NCBI GenBank assembly: GCA_013339765.2
Contig: CM023449.1
Location: 34,733,702 to 34,797,701, forward strand
Reading direction: 5' to 3'
Length of the DNA stretch: 64,000 nucleotides
Source of the DNA: Haemaphysalis longicornis
Lineage: Eukaryota; Arthropoda; Arachnida; Ixodida; Ixodidae
Shown piece by piece: positions 23,292 through 34,169 of this stretch. Each line of letters opens with the position of its first letter. The stretch's first letter is position 1. The position numbers and the translations under genes were made by a program. Under the pieces are notes generated by a model. That model had not been told where the DNA came from, did no database searches, and saw only the letters and a list, made by a program, of their open reading frames with translations.

Positions 23292-25175
23292 ACAGAGAGA
23301 AGCGGCTTGGAAGAAAGTTCTTAAAAACCAATGCCCATCCAATTGGACCAGTTACAAGTTTGCAGCTGCAATATTCAAGCGGGTTGTTTCTAAAGCAAAA
23401 GAAAATTATAACACCCAAAAGTTCGCCTCTCTATCAAAGTCCAAAAATAGACGCATGTTGCATAGATTCCTCCGCTCAAGAAAGGTTGTACAAGATCAGG
23501 ATAACGGCAAGTCAATTGTTCAGTCGACGAGTGAGTCTATGGAAACTTTGGAACGTATTGCACAGGAACTGGAATCTCGTTTTTCTTTGGGTTGGCCTAT
23601 CCTTTTGTGTGCCAGGTTTCGAATGAGGGTTTCAATCCAGGGACAAGGCGGGGAATTAGCTGATATTGTTTTACAGCTGTCTGAGTGTGCTCCAGGATCA
23701 GACGGCATTACGGTGGCAGGTTAAAATTCTGCTTGAGGTGTCTCCGATGATTTACTAAACATTGTCAACATGTCGTTAAAAAAAGCTGGATACCTTCGGA
23801 ATGAAAAATCGCTAAGGTATCACCATTGTTGAAAAACGAAGTTTGGGTTTCGTCCAAGGCAATATTAGGCCGATTCGTTGACTAGCAACGTGGTAAAGTT
23901 GGTTGAAAGGTATTGCATGGCCGGCTTATGCGGTTTCTGAACAGTAATCGTATTTTAAGCCCCGCCCAGATTGGCTTCAGACCTGGAAATTCTATTTGGA
24001 AGGCCCACGTCGACATCGAGAGCCGCATTAAATTAGCTCGCCGACTAAAACATGTAAGTGCGCTGGTAACCCTAGATATAGCAAAGGCGTAGGAGTACAG
24101 CACGTTGATGTCACGCCTTGCATCTAGCGAGATTCCAGGGTACATCCGCTCCTGGATTGGTGAGTTTTTAAAGGGAAGGAAATTCTTTTGTTCCAAGGGC
24201 GGCTTATCGACATCCCAGTATCACCAATTTCGTGGAGTTCCTCAGGGATCAGTTCTTTCTCCAGTTATTTTTAACTTACTCCTTAGTTCTATCCCAATAC
24301 AGAACGGCATATCTACCTATGTGTATGCCGATGATATTGCTTTTTTCTCGGCTGATAGGGACATCCAAGCATTATATCAGCGACTGCAGGACTATGTGGT
24401 TGTCCTGGATAATTGGCTTAGCACGTTACACTCTCGCTAAATGTCAGTAAATGTGCCGTTATAGTATTTCCAGCAATAACCCTATATCATTATGTCTAAC
24501 ATACCGGTTGCAATCCATCCCTCAGGTCACGGAAATTAAATATTTTGGTATAATTNNNNNNNNNNNNNNNNNNNNNNNNNNNNNNNNNNNNNNNNNNNNN
24601 NNNNNNNNNNNNNNNNNNNNNNNNNNNNNNNNNNNNNNNNNNNNNNNNNNNNNNNGCATCTTTCAGCGTCCCCTTCCATTAAATGCTTACCTCCTATTTG
24701 ATTGGAATCGGCAGGCCAGTGAGACGTGCGAAGTCTGTGACACATCAGAGACCATATATACGACATGTCCTATGCGAGTATACACGTTTTTCGTCGGAAG
24801 AAGGCAACTCTTTTAAACTCTACGGAAGCTAGACTCTCGGTGCTCGTTGTCTAAGGAGAAAATTCGGGCCACTGGCCTTCTCCGTCATCTACGCACAAGG
24901 GCGACAAAAGCGCTCCTGTGTTTTCTAAAAGCGGCGGACTTGCACAGATGACCGTAACACAAAAGTCTACCCTCTATGAGTCTACCCTCCTGAACTGTTT
25001 TGTCTATGGTGTCCTACCGCTGGGCACACCACTCCCACGCTCTGTCCGTTACCTTTCCTCTTATTTTCTATTTCCTCTTTTCCCTCATTGTTTCCCCTTT
25101 TCCCCGGGAAGGATAGCATACTAGGCCGTAGCCTGGTTAACACTCCTGCCTTTCCTTCACCTTTCTCTCTCTCTA
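23292..25175 (+). mobile_element. LINE with RT, interrupted by scaffold gap
   Basis: A pre-RT basic region ('AWKKVLKNQCPSNWTSYKFA', 'FKRVVSKAKENYNTQKFA') is followed by 'SECAPGSDGITVAG' (about 23680). After stops come 'PAQIGFRPGNSIWKAHVDI', 'LVTLDIAKA', then 'FRGVPQGSVLSPVIFN' and an intact 'YADDIAFFS' (24325-24351). The thumb region continues to the N gap. Beyond the gap, 'CEVCDTSETIYTTC' and a C-terminal 'LLRHLRTRATKALLCFLKAA' lead to a T/C-rich 3' end near 25175. Frameshifts and stops before and after the RT core make it non-functional. RT motif style places it near the I/CR1 side; the exact clade is uncertain. Confidence 0.82.
24556..24655. other. Assembly gap, 100 N
   Basis: Exactly 100 N, the conventional size for a gap of unknown length. 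It falls inside a LINE, so the join on the two sides could be wrong. Confidence 0.98.
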
Positions 25176-25282
25176 AATGTAGGACGTAGTTTCCCTTCCT
25201 TCCCTTTCTATTAACATCCCTTTCCTCTTCAAAAAGGAAAAGAGAACGTAAAAAAACGGTAAAGTAAACACAACAAGCTCAG

Positions 25283-25299
25283 AAAAAAAAAAAAAAAAA
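25283..25299. repeat. Poly-A run
   Basis: 17 A in a row, soon after the LINE 3' end. It may be a separate insertion tail. Confidence 0.9.
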
Positions 25300-25515
25300 C
25301 GAAGGAAGCTCTCACTAATGCGTAAGACTTGCAAGGTAGCGAAGCGGTACAGAACCTTCGCGACCATCACGAAGGTTTAAGTCCATGATTGCAGTCAGTT
25401 TGCTTCTTCTTCGCTGCCTCAACGACCTTTACTTCATCATGGTTGTTACAAGTGCGAGTTTTTTTCATTTTTTTAAGTGATAATCATTGAACATCACCTT
25501 GGAGGTTTCAATGAA

Positions 25516-25594
25516 GTGTTGCCATGATTACGGCGAACGCTGGAGTCTTTCTCGTTCCGAGCCAGTGTTGCCACGATTACGGCGAACGCTGGAG
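25516..25594 (+). repeat. Tandem duplication, 49-bp period
   Basis: About 30 bp of 'gtgttgccatgattacggcg'-type sequence at 25516-25545 recurs at 25565-25594 with one mismatch. Confidence 0.85.
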
Positions 25595-25654
25595 ATCCTT
25601 TTTTGCCAATCTTTGGCCAATCTCCCTAACTGGGTATGCTTGGCTGGACAAACG

Positions 25655-25735
25655 TGCGCCGGGGACGCTGGGTGGTCGCCGCGAGGCACTCGCGCACGAG
25701 CGCTCGGCATTTTCTTGGTTTTGTTAACTGCCGGG
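25655..25735 (+). repeat. Dispersed GC-rich repeat, sense copy
   Basis: Contains 'ggtcgccgcgaggc' followed by 'gcattttcttggtttt'. A near match in reverse complement occurs at 30060-30140, and a diverged second half-copy follows at 25731-25790. Family unknown. Confidence 0.65.
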
Positions 25736-25839
25736 CGGTCGCCGCGAGGCCCGCGCTCACGTGCTCGCACTCGCCAGTTTCTCAATATTTTTAAAACTGC
25801 GGGACACGAAAAATTACGATTTGCTGAACAGCTTCGTTG

Positions 25840-27235
25840 TTAAAAGGCCCCAAACAAAACATTTATTCGACTTTAAAAAACATCGGAATGATGTTGTACC
25901 CGATGTGGCTTTTTGATTGTTTACTCAGTTTTTTTTTTTTTTTTGCCAGTGGCATTGCAAAACGGCTGATCGTCGTGGAAAGAACATAAACCAAAGCCGA
26001 GTATGCGTCAGGCGACACAAAAATAATTATTGGCACTCGATATTTAAAGGGGCCATGAAGACAGAACAGAACTCTGCTCCATATTAAAGGACTAGCCTTT
26101 AGCTAACCCGTCTCCATTTCAGCTACAAAAGGTGTTTTTAACCGAAAAACGGAAGATATGTTCAAAAATTTTCAATTTCGTGCTGCAGTGACGTGGTGAC
26201 GTCACAGTGACGTCACAGATAAATATTCGGAAAGTGGATGGGAAGTCACCACTGGTTCATATTTTCCGTTAATACCTCCATTATTTTTGCGAAAATCGCG
26301 ATAAAATTGGTGTCGTTGGTGCCGAGACGCAGCAGTCTGTCTGATGAAACACACTTGTATTTTGTCCTTATGTACCCAAAATGATAGGCACAGTTGGCGA
26401 CCTCATCCTTTATACCCCCCCCCGCTCGCCCTCACGTTCTCCATAATGAGGTGGAAATCAGAGGAGGAGCATATGATTCACGGACTCGTTCCTGCTCGTG
26501 CTATCGCGGAGCCGACCACTTGCCCAAGGCCGTAACTATGGTTACCAGTAAACCGGGGAGGCTAGAAGGGTTTTGTCGTTGTGGTAGCGCGAAGTGTGAC
26601 AGCGGCCCAGCGCCACGAAAGAAGAATCGGTGGCATGTGAGCGCCGTAGAAAAATTTTCCCCTGGGTGGGGCAGGAATTGGTCCCACCGTTCCACTTTTC
26701 GTCGGTATTTACTCTGGCTCCGGTTTATGTGCGCAATAACAGGTAATAACGCCACCGGGCCCGATGCGGCGAGAGACGCACACGATGCGTGGATAAATCC
26801 ACAGACTGCTTATTTCACACGGCGGACGTCGACATAGCGTCGGCCGCAGTGGCGGGTAACTGGCAACGGCGAATAACAGATCCTGGTGGCGGATAACTCC
26901 AATCGAGAATACAATTTGAAGCCATCACATAAAAATAAATCTACAGCTGCGGCAAAACTTCGTATCACAGCAGAGTGTAATCGTCGGTCATTTTTTTCCT
27001 TCCTCATTACTGACTATGCGTTCTTTTCGTTCCTTTTCAGGACATCCGAGGCCACAGGGGAACCTGCGACTGGCAAGATGGTGGCATAGTTGTGTAGTTC
27101 TGAGCACACCAGCTGTGCTTCATCGAGCCAGTCCCCGGTCACCCAGAGCACCGCCTCGCCTGCAGCAAACGTTGTAACGCAGCCGTGCCTGCCACACGGA
27201 GGACTCACCGTTGGCGCTTCACTTCGGATTTTGGG
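25840..27235. other. Mostly unassigned stretch
   Basis: A TTAA at 26044-26047 begins 'aggggccatgaagacagaac', the same terminal sequence as the TTAA-flanked elements at 43139 and 55102. This is probably a decayed end of that family. I see no matching right end. The rest has no recognisable gene; ORFs at 26394-26837 and 27090-27407 show no motif. Confidence 0.4.
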
Positions 27236-27239
27236 AAAC

Positions 27240-27248
27240 GGAGAGAGC

Positions 27249-27279
<31 letters not shown>

Positions 27280-27322
27280 TAGGAGACGAGAGAGAGCGAG
27301 AGAGGAGAGAGAGAGAGAGAAT
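27240..27322. repeat. GA microsatellite
   Basis: Imperfect (GA)n. On the minus strand this is the (CT)n tail directly after the 3' UTR of the antisense LINE that follows. Confidence 0.95.
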
Positions 27323-28425
27323 ATTTTTATTAAAAGGGAAGGGGAAACGGGTGGCGAGGGAGGGTAAGAGCCGTCTCGTTCCAGGCAGCTTGTGGTGTCC
27401 TTCATGATGAAGCCCGTCATGCTCCTCTGCTCCTCCAACTTGGTTAGTCAGCCCACGGCCGCTCGATGGGACATAGTTCCCATCAAGCGGCCGTGGTCAG
27501 CCACTCTCTAGCGTGTTTTGCCCTAATTGGCTTGGTGTCTGGGCAGACCCACGGGATGGGGGTTTGATCCTGCCGGTACCTTACAGCAGTGATTCTCAAA
27601 TGGGGGTCCGCGGACTTCAGGGGGTCCGCGAGAGCATTTGAGGGGTCCGCGAAGCCTCCCTCGAAACTTTCCCCCCGCCATTCTTTTCTCGATTTTGCCA
27701 GCACCGGCTTGCAATTCCAAAAAGGTGGCTTCGTCGCATTACATGTACGTTTAGTTTCTACACCGTAGCACATATTTGAACACCTCATTTTTGCACAACT
27801 CACTAGCTATGAGAAGGAAAAAAATACAGACCGAGTAAAGGCAGCGTATAGTATTTAGAAGAATTTAAATTCAAGAGGAAATTGTTTGACATTATGGCCC
27901 GCTTAGTCATTAAAGTCAAGCAGAAAGGCGGGCATTGGATAAGTCTGTGGGCGACGTGAGCTGCAAGCGCAAATTGTTTGACATTATGACACCGATCAAC
28001 GTATGCTCCATCGTATACGGTCCCCCATCACTTTCGGAAGACCGGAAGGGGTCCCCGGGGCAGTCATGGCTGAGAACCACTGCCTTACAGTATGCACAGT
28101 TTGGGAGGGGTGTTGTCTTTGTGGTTTTGGTACAGGTGAGGTATACCTGCTGTGAGAAGCGTGTTTGTCTGGGCTTGGTCATAAGGGTAACCTGCCTTCC
28201 TGCCTGGTCAGTCTGGGGGTGAGGTGACGGCAGAATGTTTCTTATCGGGTAAATAGGTCTTCAGTGTGAGGGTAGGAGGACTAGAGTTCTGCCCTTGGTC
28301 ACTGATATCGGGCGCCAGGAGAAGAAGTGTTGCGCGGGCGAGCAGATCAGCTCCTTCATTCCACGACATGCCAGTGTGCCCAGGGATCCAGGACGCCCTA
28401 ACTGATCCTTTGATGGGAGAAAAAA
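27323..28425 (-). mobile_element. I/R1-type LINE 3' part, split by a hAT element
   Basis: Read from 28425 on the minus strand: 'SWIPGHTGMSWNEGADLLAR' (last RNase H motif), then 'KTYLPDKKH', then 'LPNCAYCK', where the CCHC knuckle begins. The hAT element 27587-28082 interrupts it. Beyond the hAT, 'IPWVCPDTKPIRAKHARE' continues in a shifted frame to a stop, then a 3' UTR with 'aataaa' (minus strand) and the (CT)n tail. Joining across the hAT leaves one copy of ccttacag, so the LINE is older than the hAT. Confidence 0.8.
27587..28082. mobile_element. Non-autonomous hAT element with 8-bp target duplication
   Basis: The left end starts cagtgattctca and the right end is tgagaaccactg, an inverted pair with one mismatch in 12. 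Both ends carry the 'ggggtccgcg/ccccggggacccc'-type GC-rich subterminal sequence known from many hAT elements. The 8 bp on each side are identical: ccttacag at 27579-27586 and 28083-28090. An 8-bp duplication plus CAG-type ends defines hAT. The 496-bp interior has no transposase. Confidence 0.92.
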
Positions 28426-28538
28426 ATTCAGCAGAAATTCAGAGGATTATACCTACTAATGCGTAGCATTCTTATCCAGCTTGTCTTGAGTGGGTGTGTT
28501 TTACAGCCAGTGTTTTTGTTTTTTTCTAAATATTGTAC

Positions 28539-28916
28539 GACCAATTATCTCCTTTACGCTATTATAGCGATTAGAAGTGGAACATTCGCAAAATTCGCAT
28601 TATTGTGGAAATGCTTGGTGTTACACGCTTCGCCATTTGGCGTAATTATTTTATATTTTTGTTATTTTTTAGTTTTTCAAAATTTGGTCTGACCAATTAT
28701 CTCGATTCACGTTACTATAACGATTACAGGTGAAGCTTTCGCGAAATCTGCATTATTGTGGAAATGCCATGCGTTATACGTTTTGCCATTCTCCGTAATT
28801 TTTTTAATTTCAAAATTTCGTCCGGCCAATTAAATCCATTTACGTTATTATGACGATTACATGTGGAGCTTTCGCGAAATCTACGTTATTGTGGAAATGC
28901 AGGGCGTTACACGGTC
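28539..28916 (+). repeat. Tandem satellite-like repeat, about 2.6 units
   Basis: Units begin near 28539, 28691 and 28824, each with 'gaccaattatct'-like starts, then 'acgttattataacgattaca', 'tttcgcgaaatctgcattat' and 'tgtggaaatgc'. Unit length is about 130-150 bp because of a variable T-rich spacer. Copies are diverged, so the array is old. Confidence 0.85.
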
Positions 28917-29035
28917 CTGGCTGTGGGGGTACTCGGCAAAGAAAGCTACGCATTAAAAAGGGTAACGCGCTTGGATGGCTGGTGTTGTGGCCCAAAAGAA
29001 TGCATGCTTTTTTTTAATAAGCGAGGGGGGGGGGG

Positions 29036-29345
29036 ATTTAATGCGAAAGCAATAAATGGTCCTGCAAGCTTAAAAGCTGTGCCGTGCGGCGTTCTAGTAG
29101 CGAAACGGTTCCTAAAGTGCAAAGAGAGCAAAAGTAGAGCGAATAAGTTATTATTCTTGTTTCAAAACGTTTCTTCTGAAAAGGGGGTGAGGAGGGGGAG
29201 AGACAAAGTTGTGAGCAGGGGGTGGCCATCCTAGTCCGGTAGGCCGCGAAACAAATGAGTTGAAAACAGACTTTCGGACTGGATGCGAGTCGACAATGCG
29301 CATTGTCGGCTCGCCCACTGTGGCTCCATGGTTCTAGCAGACTCA
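29036..29345 (-). repeat. Second SINE-like family, copy 1
   Basis: Shares 'gcgaaagcnntaaatgg', 'aaacaaatgagttg' and 'ggctccatgg' blocks, in the same order, with 35330-35560. The middle is diverged and it lacks a clear B box. The family is assigned through the other copy. Confidence 0.45.
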
Positions 29346-29517
29346 AAGGGGACATAGTGAATGCGTTGTGGCCTTCTACTTGGAAAACGTCTACAATCAG
29401 TACCCGCGGCTCGGCTTACGATGAGTCTGACGTTGCTTCGCACGTACTATTAGGCCTAACTTTAAAGTAACAGCCACACGTTAAGGCTGGATGTAGGCGT
29501 AAACAACGTACCCTCTC

Positions 29518-29910
29518 AGGTGGACTGGCCAGTGATGATGACCGCTGCCGTCAATGTAGCTAATGACCGGTTCACCAATTCTTATTTGGCTGGGTATACT
29601 ACTGCCCCACACACTGCCCCTGTACTGCACCACACACACTACTGCCTCACACTGCTTCATACACTGCCCCACTATTGCCCCCCCCACACACACACACAGT
29701 TCTCATTTACCCACTCAAGGGGATTGGCCAATGGCAACGGTCGTCAGAAGCTCGCGGCCGATTCACCAATTTTCATTTGACTGCCACGTCAACCTAAGCG
29801 ACAAAAAAATTTCTCGCACGGCATCGACTCAAGTGGATTGGCCAGTGAAGATGACAGTGACCTAAAAATGTTCACGTCCGACTCACCATTAGCTGCTATG
29901 TCAACATACC
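29518..29910 (+). repeat. Three diverged direct repeats
   Basis: Blocks starting near 29520, 29717 and 29831 share 'ggattggccantg' followed after 40-50 bp by 'tcaccaatt' and 'catttgactgccacgtcaac'-like sequence. CAC-rich simple sequence at 29603-29698 separates the first two. Confidence 0.65.
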
Positions 29911-30059
29911 AACGTGTTCCCGTTCTTGTTTGCTACAGGATACGGTGGCGCATTTTCTCACCCCGTTCTTCCTGCCATAATCAACAAATTCAAATTTTGG
30001 TGGTTTTTTTTAACAGCAAAGCTGTTGTAGCTGGCCGTAATGTATGGTGCATAACGCGT

Positions 30060-30140
30060 CAAAAAAAAATACCAAGAAAATGGTGAGCGCTAGTGAGCGC
30101 ATGCCTCGCGGCGACCGCAGAGCGTCCCCGGCTCGCGCAG
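30060..30140 (-). repeat. Dispersed GC-rich repeat, antisense copy
   Basis: Reverse complement of 25655-25735, sharing 'ggtcgccgcgaggc' and 'attttcttggt'. A purine-rich A-tract (30151-30173) adjoins it. Confidence 0.65.
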
Positions 30141-30629
30141 TGCTTTTAGCGGAAAAAAAAAAGAAAAAAAAAACACTGGCCGGAACACCCAGGAGCTCCT
30201 CGCGTTGCTTAGCAACCAATAACGCCACAGCTGGCGCAACACCTGCTCGCGACTCCAGAAACGCCGCGCATGCGTCGTGCACGTACGCGCCGCCGTTGCG
30301 CCCCAGCTGCCGTCACGCGCTTCCGCGCATGTAATGCTTGGCATGATGAACGTGACGATATGGATACATATTACGATGCCTACTACTAGCACAGCGCAAA
30401 GCCGCAAAGCGACGACGGAACATATAAATAAAACAGTTTCAAACTTCTACAAATGTGTGGTCATGTGTCCTTTGGTGCTCACGTAGACAGAGCTCCGGCA
30501 GCTTCCCTATGGTGCAAGCCTTGCACGACGTAGTGCAAACTTCGCCAGTTAAATTTCGTTTTACGAATCTGAGCTGTGACACGAGCTGCTGTGGACCTCT
30601 ACAGATTAATTTAGATCTAGCGATCACCA

Positions 30630-30692
30630 GGTGAGCATTAAAGAGCGCCGAAATATCGACGCACGGGAGTTTGTTTTTCACCTCCATCAGGA
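30630..30692 (-). repeat. Partial tick SINE body
   Basis: The minus strand reads 'gatggaggtgaaaaacaaac' then 'gatatttcggcgctctttaa', the middle of the Ruka-like SINE. It abuts the fuller copy beginning at 30694, which suggests that one inserted into the other. Confidence 0.7.
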
Positions 30693-30693
30693 A

Positions 30694-30925
30694 TTGATTG
30701 GTTGCAGGGTTTAATGCAGTGACGCAACGCAGGTGATGAGGGGCGCCGTAGTGGAGGGCTCCGGGTTAATTTTGACCACCTGGGGATCTTTAACGTGCGC
30801 CGAAATCTCGTACACGTGGACGTTTTTGCTTTTCGCCTCCATCAGAAAAGTGGCCGCCGCGGCCGGTGATCGAATGCGCGTCCTTGTACTCTGTAAAACA
30901 ACGCCTTATCTACTGACACCTTGCT
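30694..30925 (-). repeat. Tick Ruka-like SINE
   Basis: The minus strand shows a degenerate B box ('cgcattcgatcacc'), 'gatggaggcgaaaagcaaaa', 'acgagatttcggcgcacg', 'aggtggtcaaaattaacc', and the end 'aaccctgcaaccaatcaa'. The body is complete, the A box is decayed, and the tail is short. Confidence 0.85.
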
Positions 30926-30929
30926 ACAT

Positions 30930-31585
30930 ATATAGCTGACACTGGAACTCGTGTTGCGACGTGTGAGCGCCCTTTCAATCTTTTTTTATCACTTTTAAAG
31001 CCTCCTGGCATGACTGGGACGGATAAGAAATCCTCGAAAGAAATTTGTGTCACAGGTGTGACTGCGTAGGCCAGCTGCGAACTGTACGCGTTCTCATTCT
31101 ATACTCGGTTACAACTCAAGAACGGCACCACGTCATGTAGTGTATCACTCCGCCAAAGCGCCGGACCCGTTACGTCAGTGCGCGCGCGTTTTGAAAGGGG
31201 TTTGCTATGAATGCGTGATATCGTCTGCCTTGCCTCACGCAGTTTGTTTGTCGTCACTGGAGTCGTTTATAAGCATATTAAGTCCAAAAAAATCATGGGA
31301 ACGGCTCACGCCATGTTCAAAATATTCCCAGTAACGCCCTATACTTTCGCCGCGCGGAGAAACATCCGGCTACGGTGATAAGGCACAGCGGCAACTTCCG
31401 GTGCCGTTCTTATTAATTAAGTTGTCACCGAGTATAGTATATAGGGGGTACAACAGTGGTGTTTTATTCCTGTATTTTGGAGAGAAAACTAAGCGAGCTT
31501 ATCAGCGCACTGCGACAGGGGAATTAAAGTATAATTTGCTGCTCAGTTCGCTCTGTATTTGCGCATTTTCTTTTTTTTTTTACCA
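30930..31585. other. Stretch without a recognisable gene
   Basis: No motif or repeat that I recognise. Confidence 0.4.
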
Positions 31586-34166
31586 TTTCTCTTACCCCCC
31601 TAGTTTTGTTTCGGAATTGCACGATGACCTCAATTTTGTTACCACACGACACCCCTATGTTTCGCTATTTTTATTAGGCGATTTCAATTTTCCGTCAATT
31701 TCATGGACTGCTGTACCTCCGAAACGCACCCCGTCCTCTATTCAATGTACCGAATTTTTAGACCTGTTCTCTTTATTTTCGTTGTCCCAACTAATTTTCG
31801 AGCCAACAAGAGTCTCAAATGCAGTCGCTAACACCCTTTATCTAGTCCTGACTACTAACCCCGAACTCATTCCTGAAGTATCATACTTACCTGGACTTAG
31901 TGATCACCTGCTTATCTCATTTGAAGTTCGAACCTTTGTCACAAAAATTATCAGCAGAACCAAACAAATACGCGATTACCGCAATGCAAACTTTGACATT
32001 ATTAACGCCGAGGTTTCACGATTTATTGGCCCTTTCTTAGATCACTTTGATGAAAGAACGATTAAAACGAATTGGAACGCTTTTAAATATAAAGTATACG
32101 AGCTGATAACCAGATACATTCCCTTGCGCAGTTTCCGTGCTAACCCAAATGCATCATGGTTGAACACCTACCTTAAACAGCGATCTAATCGTAAGAAACG
32201 TTTTTCAGGGCAGCTAAGCGCTTTCCTTGCGACCAGTGATGGGCTTTTTATAAACTCGCTAACAACGCCGACGAGTTAAAACGCCGTACAAAAAATAATT
32301 ATCTTCAATATACATTGCCCTCTATGCTTCCTAACGATCCTAAAAATTTTTGGCGCATGAGTAATCCCCCAGAGCGTAACAGTATACAGCTAGTCGATTC
32401 CAGTGGCCTTTCTATACCGAATGTTGGCTGTCCATCCGTACTTGACGGTGTTTCTCCTAAAAATTTCGTCACCTCTGCTCGCGATTTACCTTCCTGTGAG
32501 ACCGAATATCACTACCCGCCAATGAACCCTAATCATAATTGATCCACAAGGTGTTGCCAAAATTATTGAATCATTGAAAGTGTCTTCAAGTCCCCGCTCT
32601 GACCTTATCGCTGCAAAATTTCTTAAGAACACTGTACTGCATTCCTCTGGTTATTTTGGCTCATATTTTTCAGCAGTCACTAGACAGCCATACGGTCCCT
32701 GCTGACTGGAAGGTCGGGAAGGTGGTGCCCATCCATAAGTCCGGTAAAAAAGACTCGCCTAACAATTACCGACCCATATCGCTAACCAGCATCCCATGTA
32801 AAATCTTAGAACATATCTTGTACTCCCACTTAATAACTGTTCTTGAAACAAATTCTTTTTTCTCGCCTTATCAGCACGGTTTCAGGAAGGCTTTCTCTTG
32901 CGAAACGCAGTTACCTTGTTTCACTCATAAACTTCATATCATTCTTGACGCGGTTCATGCGCAGATTGCCTTTTTCTTGATTTTTCGAAAGCTTTCAATA
33001 AAGTATGCCATAAATCTCTTCTCTTCAATCTTAGCCAACTTAGCATAGACAGTAACACTTTTTTGTGGATAGAACAATTTCTTCTGAACCGCTCACATTA
33101 CGTAACGTGCAATGACCAAGAATCACCTCCTAGCCCTGTTCACTCTGGGGTGCCGCAAGGCTCGGTATTAGGCCCGCTTCTTTTTTAATGATCTACGTGA
33201 TTGTGTTTCATCTAGTAATAACTTATTTGCTGAGGATTGCGTTCTTTTTTTGCAAAATAAGTAACGATAACGACACTAACGTGCTTCAGAGTGGTATTGA
33301 CGCGGTATCCGCATGGTGTAACAAGTGGCACATGTAACTAAACACTATTAAATGTAAAGCTATGCGTGTCTCACGGATTTCATCTTCTCCAGCCCTTTAT
33401 CATATCAACAATGTACCGCTCGAAGCCGTAACGCAATATCGCTACTTCGGGGTTCCCATAACTTCGTCGCTTTTAAGGTCAATGCATATTGAACAAATAA
33501 TTAACAACGCCAACCGCATGCTTGGATAGCTTCGCCGTAACTTTTTTATCTGCTCCTATTTCCCTTAGGACACTTTTGTACACATCCTTGGTAAGATCTA
33601 AATTAGAATACGCTGCACCAATATGGGATCCTGGCACTTAAATTTTAATCACATCTCTCGAACTCGTTCAAAACAACGCTGCGCGATTTATTACAGGCAA
33701 TTACAGCAGAGCATCCAGTGTAACATTCATGAAAAATACTTTGCACTTGCCTCAGCTTACCCATCGTCGTCAGTAATTTCGTCTTTGTTTATTTCATAGA
33801 ATATACTATCGCAATCCCTACTTGCGTTCCGTCTTGGTTTCTGCGCCTTCGTGTGTTTCTGCCCGCATTGATAACCGTCATAAAGTTGCAATCATGCGTC
33901 CTGCCGTACAAAATCTTGTTCTCAGTCTTTCATTCCTCGCACAGCATATGACTGGAATCACCTTCCCAGACCAATCGCCGCCATTGAAAACCATTAACAG
34001 TTTCGCATAACTTTAGCTAACATTGTTACTTCAGGAATCACATAGACCTGTTGTACACTGCCTTTTTGCGGCATTGTATGATCTGTTCTTTTTGTGTTTG
34101 TATACCCCACTACCCTCTGTAAGGCCTCTGGCCTTGAGGGTAAAATAAATGAAATGAAATAAAATG
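31586..34166 (+). mobile_element. CR1/L2-like LINE, 5'-truncated and decayed
   Basis: The endonuclease C-terminal half is at 31600-31925 ('LFLLGDFNFPSISW', 'GLSDHLLISFEV', the latter with the catalytic SDH). The inter-domain region is followed by RT: 'PADWKVGKVVPIHKSGKK', 'NNYRPISLTSIPCKILEHI', 'SPYQHGFRKAFSCETQL', then after frameshifts 'HSGVPQGSVLGPLLF', a mutated catalytic box 'FAED' (about 33223), and 'AWCNKWHM' with 'NTIKCKAM'. There is no RNase H. The 3' end has the short tandem 'aaatgaaatgaaat' tail at about 34143-34166, a known trait of the CR1/L2 group. More than five frameshifts or stops. Boundaries upstream of 31586 are uncertain. Confidence 0.85.
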
Positions 34167-34169
34167 CGT

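Noticed and set aside
27205..27438. ORFs rich in Arg-Glu or Ser-Leu
   Set aside because: Produced by the GA/CT microsatellite.
28539..28916. CRISPR-like repeat array
   Set aside because: Units are long, diverged and lack unique spacers of constant size; the genome is animal.
30154..30173. Terminator-like A-tract
   Set aside because: Simple A-rich sequence next to a dispersed repeat; no Pol III gene precedes it.
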